Below, one piece after another: positions 56,799 to 64,000 of a stretch of DNA of 64,000 nt. A model generated the notes under the pieces. The model was not told where the DNA came from. It saw only the letters and a program-made list of their open reading frames with translations, and did not search any database. The position numbers and the translations under genes are program-made. The DNA is from Moanibacter sp965226025 (GTDB taxonomy: Bacteria; Verrucomicrobiota; Verrucomicrobiia; Opitutales; UBA2987), in NCBI GenBank assembly GCA_965226025.1, contig CBDDCD010000002.1, forward strand, positions 2,232,001-2,296,000. Reading direction: 5' to 3'. Each line of letters begins with the position of its first letter. Within the stretch, counting starts at the first letter, position 1.

Positions 56799-58692
56799 TA
56801 CGGTGTTTTGATTCTCGGGACATTAGGTGATGATATTGATGGCCTTGTGTAGGTTGAAGGTGAAATGATCACAGAGGGCAGGGGTGGATTCGAAGCCCAT
56901 GGTAGATTTGAGGCTAAGAACCAGTTGCCTGCAAGCAGCCAGGATTCTGGCTGCGTTATGGTTACGGATCATACATCGATCTTCATCGAAGAAGCGATCT
57001 CTGGGGTAGTGGTTTTTGTTTTCGATGGCCCAGTGGTTGCGGATTTTCGATAGGAACTGAGGAGGGCTCAAGTCGGTGGGATCGCGGCTGCTGACATAGT
57101 AGGAGCGTTCCGAGGAAGGTTTCGCTTTGTTAGGATAATGGAAGGTGCGTTGGACAGAGGCGAACTGACGAGCATGAGGCAAGCCAAGGGAGGGAGCGCT
57201 TAGAGGATGGGTTGCTATTTGACGAATCTCCAGGCGGCCATGGTCCTTATCTACGGTTTGGTGGACAAAAAGGGGGAGGGGCCGAAAAGATTCTTTGCGT
57301 CTTGATGCATGGTGGGTTGGTTGTCTTTGATCTGGATGATATAGTCAGCACCGAGTTCTTCGACCACGATGTGGGCCGTTTCTTTTTGGTTATGCATGGC
57401 GTCGAAGGTGAAGGTGGATCCGTCCATGGCCGGCATCTTGCGCAGGAGAGTTTGGGCGGCGGTGATCTCGTTGGATTTGTCGGCGGTAGCGACTTGGGCA
57501 ATCGTTTGAGCGCTTTGATGATCGACCGCGGCCACCAGGTGCAAGGCCTTGGCCGGTTCTTTGTCAGTGCCTTTGAGAGTCTTACCGTCAACCGCAATAT
57601 CGCGGGGCAAACGGCCCTCGGGCGAGGCTATGAATTGGGTGAGGATTTGATCGAAAAGCTCGGCCTCGACGTTTTGCAACACCCGGTAGAAGACATCATA
57701 GCAGGGGGCCTGAAAACGGCTTGTTTTGGGGTTTTTCCAGGAGCGTAAGGCGCGCAGTTGGGCTTGATTGAGGTGATGGGCCAGGCGCACGATCTCCTTG
57801 AGGTTGTGTTTGCCGCAGAGGGTGCCGAGCACAATCATACTCAAGACCGTGGCGAGTCGATAGCGACGGCCCGCTTTTCGACGGAAGTCTTCGATCTGGT
57901 GGAAGCGTTCCCAGAGGCTTGTCATCTGTTCCACTTTGAGGCAGACCGCATGGGAGTTGTCGTTGGCATTGAGGGCCTCACGGTGTGCCTTGGGCAAGGG
58001 CCCTGGCGAGCGCAGCAGTTGCAGAGCATCAGCCCGCAGGGGTTTGACCCAGATCTGCTTGGGGCGCTCATGGCGTTCATAGAAATCTTCCCGCTGTCGA
58101 CCATATCCCGCGCTCAAGCCCAAAGGAGTCCACCCGCTCGCCTTGTAGCAAGTGCCTCGGTGGATCTGTGGGTCCACGAAAGTTTCCGCTACCAAGGGGC
58201 GATAGGCAAAGGCCTGCTCCCAGTGATCGGCCAAGACTCTCAGGCACATCGCCAACGTCTTGGAGGCCAGATTGGCCAGCTTGAGCCCGGGCAGAATGAG
58301 AAAACGCCGGTTCTGCACCACCAGTTTCAAGCGCGCATGCCGTCGCGCCCCATCCCAGCCGATCCAGCCGTCTCGATCCTTCAGCCGGTAGCTAGCCGCT
58401 CCCCACAGCAAAAGACACACCCATTGCCCGTCGATCAAAGCCACATAGCGCAGGGTCTCTCCCGCGCTCCCCGCACTGTGCAAATAATGATGTTGGATCA
58501 AAAGATCATTGAATCGCTCCTGCTCTTCGGGCAAGATCAGACGCAGAGTTAGACGATCTATCGAAGGAGTCAGATGGTAAGATTTTTTGTCTTTCATACC
58601 ATCTAGGCATGACTGATTCCCTCGGGTTTGTCTAGCTCTTTTTTTATCTTTTTGCCTATCAGCCACTTCCTCCCCAGAAAACTTTCACCCTG
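56799..58692 (-). mobile_element. ISAs1-type element copy B (1894 bp)
   Basis: Same ends as copy A (TACGGTG ... CACCCTG). The target duplication is GGAAGGATAC (10 bp, 56789-56798 and 58693-58702). It differs from copy A at only a few bases seen (for example 56856 and 58612). It separates the barrel gene from the TPR-exosortase unit. Confidence 0.93.
56823..58666 (-). CDS. DruA (DUF4338)-ISAs1 fusion transposase, copy B
   Basis: Same domain order as copy A: DruA-like N-terminal half, then ISAs1 catalytic domain, with the last ~130 residues in the -1 frame after CCCCCTTTTT (57267-57276 on the plus strand as the complement). One amino-acid difference was noticed (NQSCLDG here, NQSCQDG in copy A). 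Both copies keep the two frames otherwise open, as expected if the frameshift is programmed. Confidence 0.85.
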
Positions 58693-58823
58693 GGAAGGAT
58701 ACCTGGTTGCAAAATATCTCCTTTAGTTTTTGAAAAAACTCGCTTTAATAGAAACGATCGAATCGTTCGATATCTCTAAAGAATCTCTAAAGAGAATCTG
58801 GAAGGTGCCATTGGGCGCCCGTA

Positions 58824-61783
58824 ATGAGGGCAAAGAAAAAATCAACTGATTCGCGGTTGAGGAAGCGAAGATTCCTTTTGATGGCGGCCCTGATCGGGGC
58901 GCTATTGATCCTCGGTTTGGGGTTTTCGCTCTTCCTATTCATTCGAAAGGATGCCTCGGTCAGCCCCGAAAGATTGGCTCGGTCGGGAATGGGACACCTC
59001 GATAGGCTGGAATATGCGAGGGCCCTGGAGTTGTTCACACGAGCCATCGGGCTGAATCCGGAGAACGCCGAATTGCATTTGGTGGCAGCGCAAACCGCGC
59101 GTTCGCTTAATCGAATAGGGGTGGCACAGGAGTATGCCCGGAAGGCCTGGGTATTGGGGATGAAAAGGGAGGAAGTGCTCAAGATGATTGTCGGCTTCTA
59201 TCCCCAGGAGGAAAACGAAAGTGGGCTGCAAGAAGCGCTGAAGCTACTAGGCGAACTGCCCCAAGATGATGACTACCTCAGTCTTCGAGGCGATATTTAT
59301 TACCGGTTTTTACGAATAGAAGAAGCATTCAGGGATTGGAAACGTTCGCTCAGGAACGATCCGGATCCGGATTTGATCGCAAGATTCAGCCTTGCCTATC
59401 TCAGAAACCGGCAGCCGGAGAAGGCCCAGGCGTTATTGGAAAGCTATCTTGAATCGAGGCATCTCAATAATCAGGGTTACAGTCTCCTTGCCGGAATGTA
59501 TGCATTGCAGGGTGAATTCGAAAGGGCCGATTCCGTCTTTGGCAAAGCCGGAGAGATGGGTAACTCGAGCGACGTCCTGGTACTGCAGAGGGCAATTGTC
59601 CATCTTATCAGACTACGCGATGAAGAAGCGCAGGTTCTTTTAGAATCATTGGTGGAGCCCGGCGGTGATAAGGAAGGCGACCGCTTTCGACAACGAGCGC
59701 GCATCTTCTTGGGCTATTTCTATCTGACCCAGGAGGAACCTCTTTCCATTAAAAAGTTGAAGACCGTGGCGGCCATGCTTCCCCAGAGCCCGGAACGCGA
59801 AGGCGAACTGATTTTTATTCGGTTTTGTTGGCCATTTTGGAGAGAATGGATGAAACCGTTTTGGCCGAGCTCGAACGTGCCCGCCGCCTGATTGACGACC
59901 ATGAGTCGATTGCATTGGTTTACGCTCGGGTCGCTTCGGGCTACGGCCGGTATAGGGAAGCCATTGAGGCGTTGCAGGCTGTATCCGGTGTGGCGAAAAT
60001 GTGGCCACCTTTAAACATGGTCCTTGCATCGGCCCTTTTCAATGACGGTCAGAATTTTGAGGCGCTGAGAGTGCTGAATCAGCTTCATGAACGAGGATTC
60101 GCTTCCAAGGAAACTATTCAGATCTTTAGGGACGCCGCAAATCGCGAGGGTTTGGCCCAGGTCGGACGGGCCTCGCAGGAGTTGCTCGAGGAGAATTTTC
60201 CGCGTGACCCGGATGTGAGGATGTTTAGTGGGCTCGATGCGATCGAGCGAGGCGCTCTAGGGAAAGCGGAAACCGTCTTTCGGGACTTGAGCACGGATTA
60301 TCCTGAAGAGGCCCAATATCAGTGGAACCGCCTTCGTGTGATGCTGATGGATCGGAATTATGAAGAGGCACTGAGTGCCGCCCAGGAGGGAAGCGTTTCG
60401 CCTCTTCTGCTCGCTCCCTTAACCGCTATCGCTCATGCCCGCCTACAACAGTGGGATGCTGCGGAGTTGGATTTCAAAACATCCCTTTTGGAAAATCCCA
60501 CAGTCTTTGCCCATGTGGAATACGGGAATTTCCTTTTATCCCGAGACAGAGTGGAGGAAGCTGAGAAACAATACGCGGAGGCCTTAGAATTGAGTCCGGA
60601 TACGGTTGAAGCCCGTAATGGGCTGGCGCGCGTTGCTTTTGCAGGGAATGATTGGGACGAATTCAGGATTCATCAGGAGGTGATGCTGACTTTTCCATCA
60701 CAATTGGGTACCGAGGATTACTTTCTGTTGGCTATGGGCGAGTTTCAAATGGGTAATACTGAGGAAGCGATTCAGTTTTGCGGAAGAGGTCTGGTATCAG
60801 CTCCCAACTCGGTTCCGATTAGGTCTCTTAGGGCTCGTTGCAATTCCGTCCTTGGAAGGAATGAAGCGGCTGTGAAAGACTTCAGATTCGTACGATCGCA
60901 GGATCCTTCCAATGAATTCGCACGAGACGGGCTGATCAAAGCCTTGATTCGACTGGGTGATGATGAGGGAGCCATGGAAATAGTCGATTCGGTCCTCGAA
61001 GTGGAGCCTGGATACCTCGCATATGTGCTCCTGAAATTTGACATTCTGGGCCGAAACGGTCGCCTCGATGAAGCATCGAACCTCATCGATCGAGTTGAAT
61101 CCGAGTTGCCCGAATTTCGTTACGCCTAGTTTAAGTCGTGGATTCACCAACTTCGAGGTGATCTCGTTACAGCTCGGAAGTTGATCGAACCCCATCTCGA
61201 TAATGAGGATGTCGCCTTGCAATCAGCCATCCTCCATTTAGAGTTAGTCTCTGAAGAGGCATTGATTGAGTCTCTTGAGCCCCTTGAATTCAATCCCATT
61301 CTGTGGACCAATCTGGCAGTGGTGGCGGCGAAAAAGAACCGACACCGGGTTGCCGCCTACGGTTATCGCCGTGTCCTTGAAGGTGCACCTGAAAATCCCG
61401 AGCTGCTGAATAATTGGGCGTGGAGTGCGCTACAGAACCCCGGTTCCGATTTGGAAGCGATTCTGGAGGCGACTAAGCGCGCCTACGAGACTCTGCAGGG
61501 AAATTTGGAGGTGATCGATACCCACTCGGTGGCTTTGCTGCGGGGTGATCGTTTTGCTGAATGTCGCAGGATTCTGACCGATAATATGGCCTTAACCCTG
61601 AAGACTCCCGAGCTCCTTTACAATCTTGCTGAGACTTATCGGAATTTAGGTGAACCGGAGAAAGCTCTAATCGCCTATCGCCAATGTGAGTTCCTTCTGA
61701 GAGATCGGCAGAAATGGGAATTTCGTGTCGGCAAGGAGAAACTCTTAGCGCAAATTGAGCAATTACAGGGAAAGAAGAATTGA
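58824..61783 (+). pseudogene. Membrane-anchored TPR protein (PrsT-like), frameshifted and with an in-frame stop
   Basis: One long gene in three pieces. N-terminus: basic start, one membrane helix (LMAALIGALLILGLGFSLFL), then TPR repeats (LARSGMGHLDRLEYARALEL, AIGLNPENAELHLVAAQTAR). After IFIRF near 59825 the frame changes; adding one T restores LLAILERMDETVLAELERA. A TAG at 61127-61129 (FRYA, stop, FKSWIHQLRGD) interrupts the same frame. TPRs resume to 61783 (NWAWSALQNPGSDLEAILEA). The intact protein would be 986 residues. Position just before an exosortase matches PrsT-type proteins of PEP-CTERM/EPS loci, which probably act as scaffolds. Start at ATG 58824. Confidence 0.83.
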
Positions 61784-61802
61784 TGCCTCTGGATAGAGTA
61801 AG

Positions 61803-63479
61803 ATGACGGAAAAAAAAGAGATGGTGGAGCCTCGAGACGAGGGTAAGTGGAATCTTTTCATTTACGGGGCCATTGCGATTGGCATTTTTTTCGTCCTGGA
61901 TCAATTGGATGCAGCCATCGCGACACCCCTCAGGGAAATCTCCTCGATTGTGGCTCATTTTCTGCTCAATTTGCTAAGTATGCCCGTCACTTTGACCGGG
62001 ACGATCCTTGCCACCGAGAACTTCACCTTCGATGTGGTTCCTGCTTGCAGCGGCTCAACGACGCTTCGAGTTCTCTTAACTGTTTGTGTCGTCTGGTGTG
62101 GAATTCACCCGCGCCTTACTCTCATGCGCAAACTAATCTGTATTCTCCTGGCTGTTCCCATCGCCCTAGTTGCCAACGGGCTCAGGATCACGCTGCTGGT
62201 GGGACTCGGAGACATCCTAATGAAACCGGTGGAAGGATTCCCTCATATAATGATCGGGGTCCTCGCCTTTGTTCTAGCTATGGCAACCGTTTTCCTCTTG
62301 ACCGAGAGCCTATCGACCGAGGTGGAAAAGAGAGAAGTGACGGACTCGACGAAAGGGATGGTTCTGGGGCTTTTCCTTCTTCTGCTCTATATACCGGTAT
62401 GGGTCTGGTTTTATGTTTACTGGTCGGACTTTCCCGGACAGCGATGGGGAATCGCCTTCGTTGTGCTCGGCCTGGCGCCGCTTATCGTTCTCTGGCTTCG
62501 GCATCCCCGTAATGTCCCCAACGGGTTCTTTCCCCTCCTACTCTTTATCGGAGCCATGTTTCTTCTTGCCGTTGGCCTCCATGTCGACCTGAAACCCCTT
62601 CTCGGAGCTACCCTTATTCTGAGCCTCTCCTCTTTCATCTTGCTGGTTAAGGGCTTTCGCTTCGCGTTTGTCGCCGTCCCCCTGATCTTGACCGCTCTGC
62701 TCGGATTTCCCCTGGTGGGCCCGTTTTTCAGAGGGATTGCCCCCGGTATCTTCGGCGGCGGAGCCTTCTCCTCCGGATTCGAACTGAGGGTGTTGAGCGC
62801 GGCCCTCCTTATGGCCATAACCTGGCTCGCGCTGCGGAAAGGAACCTTGCTCCAATCCTCGGAGAGCGGTCGAAGTATTCATCTTCCTCTCAACCTGATG
62901 ATTTTTGCCGCCGCTTTAGCGCTCCTCTTTCAGTCCTTTTTCAATAGTCGGGCGGCATCTTTTGATCGTAAGTATGAGCTAGACTTGAGCTACTTGGTCG
63001 GGGATTGGGTGGGAACGAATTCATTCATATCGGACCTTGCCATCGATGTAATCGGTCGGGATCGAATCGTTAAGAGGCGCTATATCAAAGGGGCCCAATA
63101 CGTCGATGTGATTATCACCAATACGGGGGCCGATCGGCGCCGGGCCCACCGGCCCGAAGCCTGTATGACCGGTTCCGGGTACAAGGCCAGCAGCCGTATT
63201 ATTCAGACGATCAATGTGGGTGGGGAAGAGGTCCCGGCGAGCCGGTTTATCTTCAGTAAACCGGAAATTGAGCAGGAGTTTTTCTATTGGTTCAGCGACG
63301 GCGAGATTGAAATGTCGACCTACGACCAGATGTTTCAGGAGGATCTAAAGCGCCGCCTTGGAGGAATTAGAACCGACTGGTTTCTCTATCGCGTAACCGC
63401 GCCGAAAGAGAATAACGGCTTGAAAGATTTCCTCGCCTCGTTTCAACCCGAGATCGTGGAGAGCGAGAAGAGTTTGTAG
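61803..63479 (+). CDS. Exosortase with C-terminal EpsI domain
   Basis: 558-residue membrane protein. The catalytic core is compact: Cys82 in VVPACSGSTTLRVLL, Arg128 in LVANGLRITLLV and His148 in GFPHIMIGVLAF. These are the transpeptidase residues by which exosortases cleave and anchor PEP-CTERM-like proteins. The core begins almost at once, lacking the first membrane helices of typical ~280-residue exosortases. A second block of about seven helices (residues ~185-395) follows, then an EpsI domain (LVGDWVGTN, RRAHRPEACMTGSGYK). No PEP-CTERM substrate was found in the window. It follows the TPR gene by 19 bp, likely one operon. Confidence 0.92.
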   Translation: MTEKKEMVEPRDEGKWNLFIYGAIAIGIFFVLDQLDAAIATPLREISSIVAHFLLNLLSMPVTLTGTILATENFTFDVVPACSGSTTLRVLLTVCVVWCGIHPRLTLMRKLICILLAVPIALVANGLRITLLVGLGDILMKPVEGFPHIMIGVLAFVLAMATVFLLTESLSTEVEKREVTDSTKGMVLGLFLLLLYIPVWVWFYVYWSDFPGQRWGIAFVVLGLAPLIVLWLRHPRNVPNGFFPLLLFIGAMFLLAVGLHVDLKPLLGATLILSLSSFILLVKGFRFAFVAVPLILTALLGFPLVGPFFRGIAPGIFGGGAFSSGFELRVLSAALLMAITWLALRKGTLLQSSESGRSIHLPLNLMIFAAALALLFQSFFNSRAASFDRKYELDLSYLVGDWVGTNSFISDLAIDVIGRDRIVKRRYIKGAQYVDVIITNTGADRRRAHRPEACMTGSGYKASSRIIQTINVGGEEVPASRFIFSKPEIEQEFFYWFSDGEIEMSTYDQMFQEDLKRRLGGIRTDWFLYRVTAPKENNGLKDFLASFQPEIVESEKSL

Positions 63480-63702
63480 AATGAGAGTGGACCTCACTAA
63501 AGGGATTACGCCGAGGCTTCGCCCGTCGGGGGCGCGCAAATATCGTAGAGAGTTCCCTCGAGACTCAAAAGTGCCCCGAAGACTAACAGTGGCAGGTTTG
63601 AATCTGCTGTAAGAACCCGCTGTACGGCCTTTCATTAGACGTTTTCACTCAACAAATTGTCTTGCGGAGGAGTCGTTTTACGGAAGCAATAATTTGGTGC
63701 CT
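63480..63702. other. Gap after the exosortase
   Basis: 223 bp between the convergent exosortase and methyltransferase genes. Short frames only. I see no clear hairpin terminator. Confidence 0.4.
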
Positions 63703-64000
63703 TCAAGACGAGTTCGTACTTTGCTTTTTCGAAATCTCGGAAACCAACTGGACAAGTCCTTTGTAAGACGAGTCGTCGGATGAATCATCCAGCAACAAAT
63801 ATCCGCCTTCGACCAAAAAGCGATCGACGTTCAAGAAATCTCGTTTACCACCTTCATAACTGTGGTTTCCATCCACGTAAGCAAAACTAATGGGACCGCC
63901 AAGTGCAGCATCATTTCCAAGGAAATCCGTAACGATGTCGTTCGACTCCCACATCTCAAAGAATTCATCGGAGAATGCTTCAATTGTATGAGTTGCAAAT
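63703..64000 (-). CDS. Class I SAM methyltransferase fragment (Methyltransf_24-like), 5' end beyond the window
   Basis: The frame is open to the right edge. It contains SFAYVDGNHSYEGGKRDFLN and FLVEGGYLLLDDSSDDS, the conserved Asp/His block and strand of the Methyltransf_24 group, which often methylates sugars in polysaccharide loci. It ends LVSEISKKQSTNSS. Only the C-terminal ~98 codons are visible, so the SAM-binding motif lies outside. It converges on the exosortase gene. Confidence 0.7.
   Translation of the reverse strand, partial: FATHTIEAFSDEFFEMWESNDIVTDFLGNDAALGGPISFAYVDGNHSYEGGKRDFLNVDRFLVEGGYLLLDDSSDDSSYKGLVQLVSEISKKQSTNSS

Noticed and set aside
33425..61129. Recoding of stop codons (TAA at 33425 and 46437, TAG at 61127) as a genetic-code change
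   Set aside because: Both TAA and TAG end many intact genes in the window at expected places, so the in-frame stops are lesions or errors.

Overview
The window is a large exopolysaccharide (EPS) / cell-surface polysaccharide locus from a Gram-negative bacterium. Best guess for the host is Verrucomicrobiota (Opitutia / Puniceicoccales-like). The guess rests on an exosortase fused to an EpsI domain, a giant tandem-repeat surface protein with a verrucomicrobial-style C-terminus, several GxxExxY genes, and Wza/Wzc/outer-membrane-barrel export genes. No rRNA, tRNA or CRISPR array was seen, so the taxonomic call is an inference.

Layout. 1-6040: initiating polyprenyl sugar transferase (cut by the left edge), GT2 and GT4 glycosyltransferases and two methyltransferases. 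6067-7883: an 1817-bp IS element. 8026-19796: a gene for a ~3,300-residue surface protein, broken by a second copy of that IS and by a frameshift. 19911-26965: asparagine synthase-like amidotransferase and a carbamoyltransferase / SxtJ-like / DUF5989 / SGNH-hydrolase module. Two GxxExxY genes on the opposite strand, flanked by inverted repeats, sit in the gaps of that module. 27144-47597: a long run of glycosyltransferases (mostly GT4, one GT10 fucosyltransferase), FkbM methyltransferases, an O-antigen-polymerase-like gene with an in-frame stop, and a DegT-family sugar aminotransferase. An ISAs1-type element lies at 28354-30247. 47854-50132: a cupin gene split by the third IS copy. 50546-56291: sugar epimerase, Wzc-like kinase/co-polymerase, Wza-like export protein and an outer-membrane barrel protein. 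56799-58692: second ISAs1-type copy. 58824-63479: a membrane-anchored TPR protein (broken) followed by an exosortase-EpsI fusion. The right edge cuts a methyltransferase.

How it fits together. The priming transferase would load the first sugar on undecaprenyl phosphate. The glycosyltransferases extend the repeat unit. FkbM and other methyltransferases, the aminotransferase, the carbamoyltransferase module and possibly the SGNH protein decorate it. A Wzy-type polymerase with Wzc, Wza and the barrel protein would polymerise and export it. The TPR protein and exosortase couple EPS production to anchoring of sorted surface proteins. No Wzx flippase is in the window.

The most striking overall feature is damage. 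I count eleven genes broken by single-base frameshifts, in-frame stops or IS insertion, while the export core (Wzc, Wza, barrel) and the exosortase are intact. The IS insertions are real events: target duplications are present and reading frames are restored by in-silico excision. The single-base indels could be true decay or consensus errors in the assembly. Other points of interest are a DruA/DUF4338 domain fused to an ISAs1 transposase with the same apparent -1 frameshift in both copies, cassette-like GxxExxY genes, and several families of short palindromic repeats, one of which has entered a coding sequence in frame.
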